From Magnetococcales bacterium (GTDB taxonomy: Bacteria > Pseudomonadota > Magnetococcia > Magnetococcales > UBA8363), in NCBI GenBank assembly GCA_015228975.1, contig JADGCN010000008.1, positions 1 to 59,613 on the forward strand: 59,613 nt of DNA. Direction: 5' to 3'. The position numbers and the translations under genes are program-made. The notes under the pieces were generated by a model. It was given only the letters and a program-made list of their open reading frames with translations. It made no database searches and had not been told where the DNA came from. Shown in pieces: positions 26,635 through 35,494 of the stretch (position 1 is the stretch's first letter; each line of letters starts with the position of its first letter).

Positions 26635-28389
26635 ATGACCATCACGCAAAGCAGTTCATGGAAACGCACTGGTTTCATTGCATTGATTGTTTTATGGGTT
26701 TCCATGGTTACGGCGCCCGGTACCTTTGCCCAGAGCGCGCACGAACATGAAAGTCACGGGATCGTCACACCCGCCCCGAGCGCGCACGATCATGGCACAT
26801 CGCAGGGCGATCATGGGAGTCATGCGACGACAGGACATGGGGATCATGGTGCCGGGGGCGGTCATCAGCATCCGGGCTTGCCGATGGTCTATGTCTGGAG
26901 TGTCGTGGCCATCATGGTTGTCATGATGCTCTGGGGTGTATGGGCCGGAGCGCGCAAGGAACGTCCACAAGCCACGTACAATCTGGCACGAATGCCCCTG
27001 TTTGGCAGGGTCGTTCGTTGGCTCAATCGTTCCCCCTGGCCATTGGTAGGGCTTAAAATGATTGCCCTGCTCGTTTTTTTTGGGGTCGTTACCGCAGGAT
27101 TGGTGGGTACGTCATTACCGGAGCGTAATCTGGCCACTTTTTTTGTCTGGAACCTGTGGTGGCCTTTGGTGGTGGTATCGGTATTTTTTATCGGAACGGC
27201 TTGGTGTGCCATTTGCCCCTGGGATACCCTGGCAACCTGGTTGGTACGGCGTCGGCTTTGGCAGCGGGTTGTGCCGCCTCCAGGTTTGAATTTGAAGGTT
27301 CCACGGCTGTTACGGAGTGTTTGGCCGGCATTGGTCATGTTCATGGGGTTGACTTGGCTTGAGTTGGGTATTGGTGTCACGGGTATTCCCAAGGCAACGG
27401 CTTTGATGGCTTTATTGATGGTGATATTGGCCCTGGTTTCCTTGTTGGTGTTTGAGCGGAAGGCTTTTTGCCGCTATTTTTGCCCTGTGGGGCGGACGTT
27501 GGGCTTTTACTCACGTCTGGCGCCCATCGGGGTGCGGGCGCAGGAGCAGGACCTGTGTACCAACTGCACAACCATGGAATGTTACAATGGATCGGCCACG
27601 ATTGAACCCTGTCCCACCCATCTGACGATTGGCCGTTTTTCCCAAAATACCTTTTGTATCTCGTGTGGCCAATGTGCTTTGAGTTGTCCATACGGCAATG
27701 TTTCCTGGCGCTTGCGCCCCCCGGGAGCGGAGGCGTTGGCCGAGGCGCGACCCATGTGGGATGGGGCCTGGTTCATGTTGGCATTGCTGGGGATCACCAG
27801 TTTTCATGGCGTGACCATGATGCCAATTTGGGGCACATGGATGGCGGGTATGGCGCAATGGCTCGGGGAAACGGGCAAGCCCATCATCAGTTTCACCCTG
27901 GGCATGGTGGGAGGTTTTTTGTTTCCGGTGGTGGTGTATGCCCTGGCTATCGGGGTGACGCGCATGCTGATGCCGAAGGCGTTGGGCTATCGTCGTCTGT
28001 TTGTGACCTTGCCCTTTTCGACATTGCCGTTGGCATTTGTTTACCATCTTTCCCATAATTTGGATCATCTTTATCGTGAGACGGGAGGTGCCTGGGAGGT
28101 GTTGGCCAATCCGTTGGGAACGGGAATGGCGGCATTGAGTGCGGCGGAGAGGGCGGCGCGTATGGCCGGAAGCGGGGGTGGGGAACAGGTGCTGTTCCTG
28201 GCACAGACGGGTCTCATGGCCTTGGGGGTGGGATTGGCGGTGGTGATTTTGCGGCACCGGGGATGGAGCTTGCAGGCGGGCGGGGTACGTTTGGCGGGCT
28301 GGCGGCTCATTCCCATGCTCTCTTTCATTGCTGCTATGAGCGCGGCCAACCTGTGGTTGATGTCACAAAGCATGGGCATGCGGTTTTAA
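26635..28389 (+). CDS. His-rich polytopic 4Fe-4S protein (CcoG/NapH-like, putative metal reductase)
   Basis: About 584 aa. Signal-like segment (residues 10-32), then a periplasmic His-rich stretch (about 36-80) with more than ten histidines in HEHESHG, HDHGTSQGDHGSH and GHGDHGAGGGHQHPG. About ten membrane segments follow, and a cytoplasmic ferredoxin-like insert with ICPW, CRYFCPVGR, CTNCTTMECY...EPCP and CISCGQCALSCPYG. This resembles the CcoG/FixG/NapH polyferredoxins; CcoG is known to reduce Cu(II). A metal reductase feeding the efflux pump would fit the histidines and the operon, but that is inference. Ribosome site GGAGA, 37 bases after the adaptor. Confidence 0.82.
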   Translation: MTITQSSSWKRTGFIALIVLWVSMVTAPGTFAQSAHEHESHGIVTPAPSAHDHGTSQGDHGSHATTGHGDHGAGGGHQHPGLPMVYVWSVVAIMVVMMLWGVWAGARKERPQATYNLARMPLFGRVVRWLNRSPWPLVGLKMIALLVFFGVVTAGLVGTSLPERNLATFFVWNLWWPLVVVSVFFIGTAWCAICPWDTLATWLVRRRLWQRVVPPPGLNLKVPRLLRSVWPALVMFMGLTWLELGIGVTGIPKATALMALLMVILALVSLLVFERKAFCRYFCPVGRTLGFYSRLAPIGVRAQEQDLCTNCTTMECYNGSATIEPCPTHLTIGRFSQNTFCISCGQCALSCPYGNVSWRLRPPGAEALAEARPMWDGAWFMLALLGITSFHGVTMMPIWGTWMAGMAQWLGETGKPIISFTLGMVGGFLFPVVVYALAIGVTRMLMPKALGYRRLFVTLPFSTLPLAFVYHLSHNLDHLYRETGGAWEVLANPLGTGMAALSAAERAARMAGSGGGEQVLFLAQTGLMALGVGLAVVILRHRGWSLQAGGVRLAGWRLIPMLSFIAAMSAANLWLMSQSMGMRF

Positions 28390-28534
28390 ACGAAGTTGGG
28401 AAGAATGGTACGCCCTTTGCTTAGGAGTGCCGTAAGACTATCGAAAGTCTGAGCGGTCGTTGCTCCGGCTCGTTGGCTTGAGCAGCAGGTGGCACGTACG
28501 GTACAAGGGAAAAAACCATTACTAAGGATCGGTT

Positions 28535-28687
28535 ATGCTCGCTACTATCTTCCTGGTCTTCTTTGTTGCTATCAGTTTTGTCTACGGGCTTGGGATTTCC
28601 AATCCAGCCCAGTACTCCATGAAATCCCTCATGGGGAGGCTTAAAGGGCAGAAGCCCATTCAGGAATTGTCCCACGTGAAGTCCTGA
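28535..28687 (+). CDS. Small single-span membrane protein (50 aa)
   Basis: A 50-codon gene with a ribosome site AAGGA before its ATG. The N-terminal 20 residues (MLATIFLVFFVAISFVYGLG) form one membrane segment; the rest is basic and polar, ending KPIQELSHVKS. It lies 145 bases after the His-rich ferredoxin gene on the same strand and before a terminator. No family is recognised. Start, membrane segment and context support it as real. Confidence 0.55.
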   Translation: MLATIFLVFFVAISFVYGLGISNPAQYSMKSLMGRLKGQKPIQELSHVKS

Positions 28688-28775
28688 CAGGTTTTGGTAG
28701 GGTTTTCGCAAATGTCAGTTTTTTGTCTTTTTCGGAATGGCAGCGCCCCGTTGTTGTGATCGGAACGTCTGCGCC

Positions 28776-28819
28776 AAAAAAAACGGCTCCCAATTGATGT
28801 TTGGAAGCCGTTTTTTTTT
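28776..28819. terminator. Bidirectional rho-independent terminator
   Basis: A hairpin with arms CGGCTCCCAA (28784-28793) and TTGGAAGCCG (28801-28810), one mismatch, flanked by a run of A on the left and a run of nine T on the right, so it can end transcription on both strands. It lies between the plus-strand gene ending at 28687 and the minus-strand gene ending at 28844. Confidence 0.85.
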
Positions 28820-28843
28820 GTACCATCTTCCAGACTGCACTGG

Positions 28844-29290
28844 CTATTTTTTGTCTGGCTTGGCTGCGTCTGGTTTGGCTGCTGCCGGGGCTGCGGGTGC
28901 TGCCGCTGGGGCTGCTGGGGTGGCGGGTTTGGCTGCTGCCGGGGCACCGGCTGCTGGAGCTGCTGCTGGAGCTGCTGCTGGAGCTGCTGCTGGAGCTGCC
29001 GCTGGAGCTGCCGCACCAGCGGGTTTGCCGGCTGCCGGGGCACCACTCGTCGGAGGGGCGTTGTCCGGGATCGCGTCCTGACCACCATAGGTGTCTACTG
29101 TTCCAGCCAATTCCGCCATACACTTGCTGATGTAGCCTTCCATCTTGTCGGCGGCAATGCCATCTTCCTGCGCCCATTTTTGGCAGGTACGCTTGTCAAT
29201 TTCTTGATCTTCCTGGGGGGCAGCGGCCATCGCGAGTGTGGACACGAATAAGCTGGAGACTACCAATAGTCCCATTTTTTTGATCATCAT
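28844..29290 (-). CDS. Secreted Ala/Pro-rich low-complexity protein
   Basis: About 148 aa. Signal peptide (KKMGLLVVSSLFVSTLAMA), a short folded part with two cysteines (about residues 30-65, CQKWAQEDGIAADKMEGYISKC), then a tail of APAAAP-type repeats (about 85-148) ending DAAKPDKK. The repeats are encoded by a GCTGCTGGAGCTG-like tract on the plus strand. The two cysteines could form a disulfide. Ribosome site AGGAGAGG. The tail resembles cell-wall or envelope linkers; no function is known. Confidence 0.75.
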   Translation of the reverse strand: MMIKKMGLLVVSSLFVSTLAMAAAPQEDQEIDKRTCQKWAQEDGIAADKMEGYISKCMAELAGTVDTYGGQDAIPDNAPPTSGAPAAGKPAGAAAPAAAPAAAPAAAPAAAPAAGAPAAAKPATPAAPAAAPAAPAAAKPDAAKPDKK

Positions 29291-29677
29291 GTTTTTTCCT
29301 CTCCTGTAATGCCAATAGTGGCGTGTTCCATCCCTATTGTGTTCAGTATGGGGTCCTATGCCGCTTGGCATGGAAGATTGCCGGTGGATGGGATACGGCG
29401 GTGGAATGCATCATAATTCTTTTAAAGGCCTTGCGCAATTATTGCCTCTTAGTGAGGAATGGGTGTGTCGCAGGCCGTGTCTTCCACGGGTATGGGGATC
29501 GGGTGCGGAATGGGGAATCAACGAACCGACCATTTTTTTACGTTGTCCCTTGGGGTGGGGAACGGTATTTTCAGCGGATACCTTATGAAAGATTGGCAGG
29601 ATATTGTTTCCAGCGACAGCCTGTCTGTTGCTCGGGCATGTGGAAGGACCGCTTGTCTCTTTAAAGAGGAGAGGGTC
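29291..29677. other. Intergenic region of 387 bases
   Basis: Divergent spacer between the Ala/Pro-rich gene and the repeat-containing gene at 29678. It holds a weak inverted repeat (CAATAG about 29312 and CTATTG about 29335) and the ribosome site of the downstream gene. An open frame runs in from 29459 ahead of the chosen ATG but has no ribosome site. Nothing else is recognised. Confidence 0.5.
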
Positions 29678-30409
29678 ATGGAGAGGATCGCCGCATCCAT
29701 AGCCGAACGATTTAATCATGATGGCCATGTTTTTCAAACCGTTGCCGGGGAGTATCTCGATTCCGTATGCGGCGGGCAGGCCATCCGGGTGGATGAGGGA
29801 TTTGGAAAAAAACGTTTTATTTTTCAAGACGGTTCCTCCATTACCATCGGTGATGGACGGTGGTATCTGGGCTTTGAGCATTGCTTTTGCGGCTTGGGTG
29901 ACGGGCATTTCCCCGGTTGTCACAATCAGGAAACCGTTCCAATTTCTTCTCCCGTTCTATCAGAAGTGCCCAAACCCGATGCGGTTGTTGCCACTGTTAT
30001 CGAAGAGACGCCTTCCATCCCGTCCGCCGATGTTGTCGAAGAGACGCCTTCCATCCCGTCCGCCGATGTTGTCGAAGAGACGCCTCCCATTCCGTCCGCC
30101 GACGTTGTTGAAGAGGAGGCACTTATCCCTCCTGCCGAGTGCGTGCCGAATCCCCCGGCGTTTACCATTCGGACTTATGGAAAGATCAACTCAACGATTG
30201 CCATGGAGGGGAGCCGTAACCAGGCCCGGCGTCAGGCGCGGGGGCTGCTTTCTCTTGCGGCGGGGGTGACGCATTCGTGTTTGATGGATGCCCGTGGCCG
30301 GATTATTGATGCGTATGAGTTGGTGCCCCTGGCGCATGGGGAGGGCAAAATTAAAAAGATTAAACCGGGAGATTTGAGTCAACTCAATCAGATTGAATTG
30401 CCTTTTTAA
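29678..30409 (+). CDS. Unknown protein with tandem acidic Pro-rich linker
   Basis: About 243 aa, no signal peptide. The N-terminal about 85 residues form a small domain with several cysteines (SVCGG, HCFCGLGDGHFPGCH). A linker of three 12-residue repeats of the EETPSIPSADVV type (about 109-145) connects to a C-terminal domain (about 160-243, QARRQARGLLSLAAGVTHS). A strong ribosome site (AAAGAGGAGAG) fixes the ATG. It precedes a 76-aa gene by 17 bases, and both lie upstream of dsrA. No family is recognised. Confidence 0.6.
   Translation: MERIAASIAERFNHDGHVFQTVAGEYLDSVCGGQAIRVDEGFGKKRFIFQDGSSITIGDGRWYLGFEHCFCGLGDGHFPGCHNQETVPISSPVLSEVPKPDAVVATVIEETPSIPSADVVEETPSIPSADVVEETPPIPSADVVEEEALIPPAECVPNPPAFTIRTYGKINSTIAMEGSRNQARRQARGLLSLAAGVTHSCLMDARGRIIDAYELVPLAHGEGKIKKIKPGDLSQLNQIELPF
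30002..30109 (+). repeat. Three tandem 36-base coding repeats
   Basis: Copies at 30002-30037, 30038-30073 and 30074-30109. The first two are identical, the third has four base changes. The unit encodes EETPSIPSADVV and forms an acidic, proline-containing linker, so the copy number can vary without breaking the frame. Confidence 0.9.
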
Positions 30410-30426
30410 GGGGGAGCGCCCAAAAG

Positions 30427-30657
30427 ATGCGGGGTAGGGAACAGATCGTTGCCTGGATGGCTCAGGGAGTGTTGCAGCGGGAAGAACTGGCGCGTTTGTT
30501 CGTGGAATTTGCCGGCTATGCGGCGGCGGTGGTGGGTGATGATGGAGAAATTCAGGTTTACGGTGGGGGGCAGTGTGCCTGTGCCGATGTCCTGGCATCG
30601 GACCATGAACTGATGGAATTTATAAAATTTATCAAATATACCAGGAATGTAACGTAA
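30427..30657 (+). CDS. Small unknown protein (76 aa)
   Basis: About 76 aa starting MRGREQIVAWMAQ. Predicted mainly helical, with a CACAD cysteine pair (about residues 49-52) and a basic C-terminus. A purine-rich ribosome site (AAGGGGGAG) lies upstream and the gene follows the repeat-containing gene closely on the same strand. Family unknown; real status rests on spacing and ribosome site. Confidence 0.45.
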   Translation: MRGREQIVAWMAQGVLQREELARLFVEFAGYAAAVVGDDGEIQVYGGGQCACADVLASDHELMEFIKFIKYTRNVT

Positions 30658-30927
30658 TGCTGACGTACAGGATGACGTGAAAATGCGTGGAATTTGTTTG
30701 GCTGGCCCTTGAAGAATGGGGAATCTTGAAGAAGAATAGCGAAAACGGGGAGGAAATGATCTTTCAAAGTTGTCATGTCTGCATCAGCCATGTAGAATCC
30801 CGGTATACCGAAGTATCTGTGATTCTCTCGCGCCCTTAAGGCGTGACGGATCCCTTGCGTGCTTGAAGCGTTTCATGTTGCGGGGGCATGCATCCAATGA
30901 AGCCGAAACCTATCGAGGAGTTTTGAT

Positions 30928-32196
30928 ATGAGTACTGAAAGAATGCCGTTGAACACAACGATGCTGAATGAGTTGGAGTCTGGTCCGTGGCCAAGTTTTG
31001 TCACCGATCTGAAGGAATATTCCAAGAAGCGGCCCGTTGTTGCGCAACTTTTGAATCAATTGGAAGAATCCTACCAGAATAAATGGAATTATTGGCAGGG
31101 CAAGATCCTCAATGCCCCCGGTTACGGTGGCGGCATCATCGCCCGGGTGTCCGACAAAGCGAGCAAATATCCCGGTCTGGCCAATTTCCACACCGTGCGC
31201 GTCATTGAACCGCCGGGTTGGGTGTACAGCACCGATGCCCTGCGCGATCTGGCCGACATCGCCGAGAAGAATGGCGCCGGCATCCTGCAATTCCATGGCA
31301 TGTCGGGTGACGTCCTCCTGTTGGGTTTTGACGATGCCGGCTCCCTGCAATGCGCCGAAGACTTGATGAGCAATGGTTGGGACATCGGCGGTTCCGGTGC
31401 CGCCATGCGGACCCTGCAATGCTGCGTTGGTCAGGCCCGCTGCGAAATGGCCTGCTACGACACCATGAAGATGACCAAGCATATCACGGACACCTTCATC
31501 CACTATCTGCACCGCCCTGAGTTCGTCTACAAGTTCAAGTTTAAACTTTCCGGCTGTCCCAACGATTGCGCCAATGCCATCGTCCGCTCTGACATGCCCA
31601 TCATCGGTACCTGGCGGGGTGACATGCAGGTCAACCAAGCCAAGGTTGCCGAGTTCATCGAACAAAAGGGGATGGAGTACCTGATCGATAACGTCCTTAC
31701 CCGGTGTCCCACCCGCTGCTTGTCGGTTCGCGGCAAGGAATTGGTTGTGGACAACAGCGATTGCGTGCGTTGCATGCACTGTATCAATGTCATGCACAAG
31801 GCGCTCAAGCCCGGTAAAGATCGTGGGGCCACCATCCTGGTCGGCGGCAAGCGGACCCTCAAGATCGGTGACACCATGGGATCGGTTCTGGTGCCGTTCG
31901 TGAAGCTTGAAACCGACGAGGATCGGAGCAATTTCACCGACTTTGTCGAGAAGGTGTGGGAATTCTGGAATGACAATGGTATGGACCACGAGCGGATCGG
32001 TGAATTCATCTACCGTATCGGTATGTTGACTTTCCTTAAAGGTGTTGAGATCGAGCCTGATCCGCGGATGATCAGCCGTCCCCGCACCACGTCGTACATC
32101 AAGTTTGAAGAGCTGGGGCCAAGCAGGTTTGAAGGTGAACGGGTGCAAAATCCCCCCGTTTGGAATCGTGAATCGGAGTCTCGGGAAAGCCTGTAG
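30928..32196 (+). CDS. dsrA: Dissimilatory sulfite reductase alpha subunit DsrA (oxidative type)
   Basis: About 422 aa, normal length. Sirohaem/[4Fe-4S] ligands lie in CCVGQARCEMAC and SGCPNDCANA, and a ferredoxin-like insert has CVRCMHC after CPTRC. The alpha2beta2 enzyme with DsrB acts on sulfite and sulfide; with DsrL it usually works in the oxidative direction, turning stored or bound sulfur to sulfite in the cytoplasm. Preceded by 270 bases without a gene and a modest ribosome site (GAGGAG). The codon pattern (many C-ending codons, unusually regular) differs from flanking genes and suggests high expression. Confidence 0.97.
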   Translation: MSTERMPLNTTMLNELESGPWPSFVTDLKEYSKKRPVVAQLLNQLEESYQNKWNYWQGKILNAPGYGGGIIARVSDKASKYPGLANFHTVRVIEPPGWVYSTDALRDLADIAEKNGAGILQFHGMSGDVLLLGFDDAGSLQCAEDLMSNGWDIGGSGAAMRTLQCCVGQARCEMACYDTMKMTKHITDTFIHYLHRPEFVYKFKFKLSGCPNDCANAIVRSDMPIIGTWRGDMQVNQAKVAEFIEQKGMEYLIDNVLTRCPTRCLSVRGKELVVDNSDCVRCMHCINVMHKALKPGKDRGATILVGGKRTLKIGDTMGSVLVPFVKLETDEDRSNFTDFVEKVWEFWNDNGMDHERIGEFIYRIGMLTFLKGVEIEPDPRMISRPRTTSYIKFEELGPSRFEGERVQNPPVWNRESESRESL

Positions 32197-32251
32197 GATT
32201 CTCGTCTGTCGCCAACACGGTAAGGTTCAATATAAAGGAGTCAAGAGCGTT

Positions 32252-33325
32252 ATGAGTCAACCCACGTTGGCGCCCCGGGACCAGGGCGCCCCCGATTACA
32301 CCAAGTATTTGCACCCACTCATGGCCAAGAATTATGGCAAGTGGGACTACCATGAAAGGTTGCGCCCAGGCGTACTGGTCCATGTAGCCGAAAATGGTGA
32401 CAAGCTCTATACCGTCCGGGCCGGTTCACCCCGGACCATGAGTGCTGATACGGTTCGCAAGGTGTGTGCGATCGCCGACAAGTATTGCGAAGGCCATCTG
32501 CGTTTCACCACCCGGTCGAACATTGAGTTTTTGGTGGGCAAGAAAGAAAACCTGGATCCCCTGATTCAAGCCGTCGAGAAGGATTTGGGCTGGCCTCTGG
32601 GTGGCACCGGACCTTCGGTGTCCAATATTTCCCATACCCAAGGTTGGTTGCATTGTAACCTTCCAGGGTCCGATGCGGCGGGTTCGGTGAAGGCGTTGAT
32701 GGATGATCTCATCCACGACTTCAAGCATGAAGAACTCCCCAACCGGGTCCATATTTCCTCGTCGTGCTGCCAGATCAACTGCGCCAGCCACGGTGACATC
32801 TCCATCATTGTGCAACACCATCATCCACCTCGCATCAACCACAAAAACATGCAGATTTGTGAGTTGCCCAAGGTGGTTGCCATCTGCCCCGCTGCGGCTA
32901 TCCGCCCAGCGGTGGTTGATGGTGTGGAAACGGTGGAAGTGGTGGAAGAAAAATGCATGTATTGCGGCGCGTGCCACGGGCAATGTCCCAGCATGGAAAT
33001 CCGGGATGCCCAAACCGATACCCTCTCCATTTGGGTCGGTGGCAAGATGTCCAACGCCCGCAGCGCACCGACCTTCATGAAACTGGCTGTCTGGGGTATT
33101 GCCAACAATCCCCCGCGTTGGCCTGAAGTGTCGGCTGCGGTCAAGACAATCCTGAAGGCCTATAAGGAGGGTGGCAAACCCTGGGAGCGTCTTGGGGAGT
33201 GGATCGAAAGGATCGGTTGGCAACGATTCTTTGAAAAGACAGGCTTTCCGTTTACCCGCTATCATATCGATGATAGCCCGGAAGCCCTTTCTACTCTCAA
33301 CAGATCGGCCATGCTCCGACTCTGA
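32252..33325 (+). CDS. dsrB: Dissimilatory sulfite reductase beta subunit DsrB
   Basis: About 357 aa. Conserved cofactor ligands are visible in SSCCQINCASHG and the ferredoxin motif CMYCGACHGQCP. The ribosome site AAAGGAG precedes the ATG at 32252; an earlier in-frame start overlapping dsrA is rejected. Encoded 55 bases after dsrA. Together with DsrA it forms the sirohaem enzyme of the Dsr pathway. Confidence 0.97.
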   Translation: MSQPTLAPRDQGAPDYTKYLHPLMAKNYGKWDYHERLRPGVLVHVAENGDKLYTVRAGSPRTMSADTVRKVCAIADKYCEGHLRFTTRSNIEFLVGKKENLDPLIQAVEKDLGWPLGGTGPSVSNISHTQGWLHCNLPGSDAAGSVKALMDDLIHDFKHEELPNRVHISSSCCQINCASHGDISIIVQHHHPPRINHKNMQICELPKVVAICPAAAIRPAVVDGVETVEVVEEKCMYCGACHGQCPSMEIRDAQTDTLSIWVGGKMSNARSAPTFMKLAVWGIANNPPRWPEVSAAVKTILKAYKEGGKPWERLGEWIERIGWQRFFEKTGFPFTRYHIDDSPEALSTLNRSAMLRL

Positions 33326-33366
33326 TGAAAGTTTGGTAACCTGTTCACTCCGGGAGGAATCCTTTA

Positions 33367-35244
33367 ATGCTAGAGTCGACTATACTGACACAGATTTCCA
33401 GGGAGGATCTGGAAGCCAAGCTCGGGCGTGGTGTTGTTGAAGAAATTGTTGTTCGTAATGGCACTAGTTGGAAGTGTCCCACCTATGTGCAAAGAATTCC
33501 TCCCTGCCGGGATGCGTGTCCCAGCAGTGAGGACATTCGTGGCTATCTGACGACCATTGCCCAGGCTGGAATGCGCAAGGTGAGCCACGATGTCGCTTTG
33601 GATGAAGCGTGGGAACTCTTGACCGACAAAAATCCGCTGCCATCCACCCACGGGCGCATTTGTCCGCATCCGTGTGAATCAGGATGTAATCGGCAGCACT
33701 TGCCGGATGGTTCCGTAGCCATCAACAACATGGAACGGTTTATTGGCGACCATGGTCTTAACCGCAAATTGAAGTATAAAAAATTGACCGACAAAGTGTC
33801 GGGCAAAAAAGTTGCGGTGGTGGGGTCTGGACCGGCCGGGCTATCTTGTGCTTACCAACTGGCACGCAGAGGGCACAAGGTAACCATCTTTGAAGCGTTT
33901 GCGAAGACCGGCGGCATGCTCAGGTATGGCATTCCTTCCTATCGTCTTCCGGACGATATCCTTGATGCAGAAGTACAAAACATCCTCGATCTGGGTATTG
34001 AATTGAAGTGTAATACCCGTATCGGTCGGGACATTTCTTTCGACGACCTGAGAAAGCAGTTTGACGCCGTCTTTTTGGGCCTGGGTGCCCACAAAGGGAG
34101 CGTCATGAACATTCCCGGGGAAAATTCCGCGAATGTGTTTACTGCGGCCAGCTTCCTTAATCGGGTCAACTCCGGGGCCAAGGTGGAAATCGGTTCCCAG
34201 GTGATTGTCATCGGTGGTGGTGACAGCGCCATGGACGCCGCACGTGTTTCATTGCGGTTACAGGCGGAATTGGATGCCGCCGATGCCTCGGGGGATGCCA
34301 AAGCCTATGATCAGGCTTGGGAAGAAGCCGACAAAAAAGCGTTGCATGATGAAGAGACCGTTTCCATTGAAAAAACTGCCCTGGATTCGGCCCGTTCGGC
34401 CATCAGGGTGTCGAAGTATACCAAAGTGACCGTGTTGTATCGTCGGACCAAGGATGAAATGCCGGCGATCGCCAAGGACGTGGTGGAAGCAGAACACGAA
34501 GGGATTCATTTTGAATTGTTGACCGCTCCCGTGGAGATTGTCACCGAAGGTGGGCGGGCAACGGGTGTCAAGTGCATTCGCATGGAACTGGGTGCCCCGG
34601 ATCAATCGGGACGGCGGCGTCCAGTCCCAGTCAAGGGGTCTGAATTCACCATTGCCTGTGATACCATCATCATGGGCATTGGTCAGGTTCCCGAGTTGGA
34701 AAAAGGGATGGAAGCCTTGGCCGATAAATCGGGATGGCTGAACATTGACAAAACCTTTACCACGGGGACCCCGGGGGTGTTTGCAGGAGGGGATGTCATC
34801 GGTTTGGGCATTTCCACCCGCTCCGTGGGTCATGGACGTCTTGCGGCACGGGCCATTCATGCGTTTCTGATGGGCGAAAACATGAATCTGGTTCACAAAG
34901 CCCGTCCGGTCAAGCATACGGAGATGCGTTTGGGTTTCTACCCGGCGATGCCACGGAATGAAGAAAAGCAGATTCCGGTGGACGAGGCGGTTACAACCTT
35001 CAAGGAAACAACGCAGACCATCCCCTTTGAGCAGGCCTTGTCTGAATCCAAACGGTGCATGAGTTGTGGATTGTGCTTTGTGTGCGATCAGTGCCGTATC
35101 TATTGTCCCAGGGAGGCGATTGAGCGTGATTTCAAACGTCCCCAGGGCAAAGTGATGCATACTGACTATACCCGTTGTAATGGGTGTCATGTGTGTCATC
35201 AGGCCTGTCCCTGCGGTTATATTCAGATGGGGATGGGGTTGTAG
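33367..35244 (+). CDS. dsrL: DsrL, NAD(P)H-linked iron-sulfur flavoprotein of the Dsr pathway
   Basis: About 625 aa. N-terminal Fe-S part with CPTYVQRIPPCRDAC and CPHPCESGC (GltB-small-subunit-like), an FAD fold with VAVVGSGPAGLSC, an NAD(P)-binding fold with VIVIGGGDSAMDAA, and a C-terminal ferredoxin with CMSCGLCFVCDQCRIYC and CNGCHVCHQAC. DsrL moves electrons from the DsrAB reaction to NAD(P) in sulfur oxidisers and is required for that direction. Ribosome site GGGAGG. Ends before a terminator; its last 56 codons reappear at 36088-36253. Confidence 0.96.
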   Translation: MLESTILTQISREDLEAKLGRGVVEEIVVRNGTSWKCPTYVQRIPPCRDACPSSEDIRGYLTTIAQAGMRKVSHDVALDEAWELLTDKNPLPSTHGRICPHPCESGCNRQHLPDGSVAINNMERFIGDHGLNRKLKYKKLTDKVSGKKVAVVGSGPAGLSCAYQLARRGHKVTIFEAFAKTGGMLRYGIPSYRLPDDILDAEVQNILDLGIELKCNTRIGRDISFDDLRKQFDAVFLGLGAHKGSVMNIPGENSANVFTAASFLNRVNSGAKVEIGSQVIVIGGGDSAMDAARVSLRLQAELDAADASGDAKAYDQAWEEADKKALHDEETVSIEKTALDSARSAIRVSKYTKVTVLYRRTKDEMPAIAKDVVEAEHEGIHFELLTAPVEIVTEGGRATGVKCIRMELGAPDQSGRRRPVPVKGSEFTIACDTIIMGIGQVPELEKGMEALADKSGWLNIDKTFTTGTPGVFAGGDVIGLGISTRSVGHGRLAARAIHAFLMGENMNLVHKARPVKHTEMRLGFYPAMPRNEEKQIPVDEAVTTFKETTQTIPFEQALSESKRCMSCGLCFVCDQCRIYCPREAIERDFKRPQGKVMHTDYTRCNGCHVCHQACPCGYIQMGMGL

Positions 35245-35276
35245 GTCGCACAAGAAGGTTTGAATGTTGGGATAAA

Positions 35277-35317
35277 CAGGCGGTCGGAGAGGTTTTCCGG
35301 TCGCCTGTTTTTTTTTC
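35277..35317 (+). terminator. Rho-independent terminator after dsrL
   Basis: Hairpin with arms CAGGCG (35277) and CGCCTG (ending 35307), followed by a run of T. It ends the dsrABL transcript. A related but diverged hairpin follows the second dsrL 3' copy. Confidence 0.85.
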
Positions 35318-35384
35318 GGGAAACCGTGTTGAACCTTACTCGGCATTTTGCTATTGACCAACCTTCCAAAGCAGGAAAGAGTTG

Positions 35385-35423
35385 TGATTATACGCGTCAT
35401 GTAGTACGATCATGCCATAATCA
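35385..35423. promoter_or_regulatory. Possible HigA operator upstream of the toxin gene
   Basis: Inverted repeat TGATTAT (35385-35391) and ATAATCA (35417-35423), spaced 25 bases, immediately at the upstream edge of the toxin reading frame. HigA-type antitoxins usually repress through such palindromes. Functional role inferred only. Confidence 0.35.
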
Positions 35424-35494
35424 AGTCATGGCGCAATGCTGTTACGTTTAAGGTTTGGAATGGGAAAAAAACCAATCAATTTCGCGGTGTTGAC

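Noticed and set aside
30910-32148. Minus-strand frame of about 412 codons over dsrA
   Set aside because: Antisense of the strongly codon-biased dsrA; no recognisable protein features.
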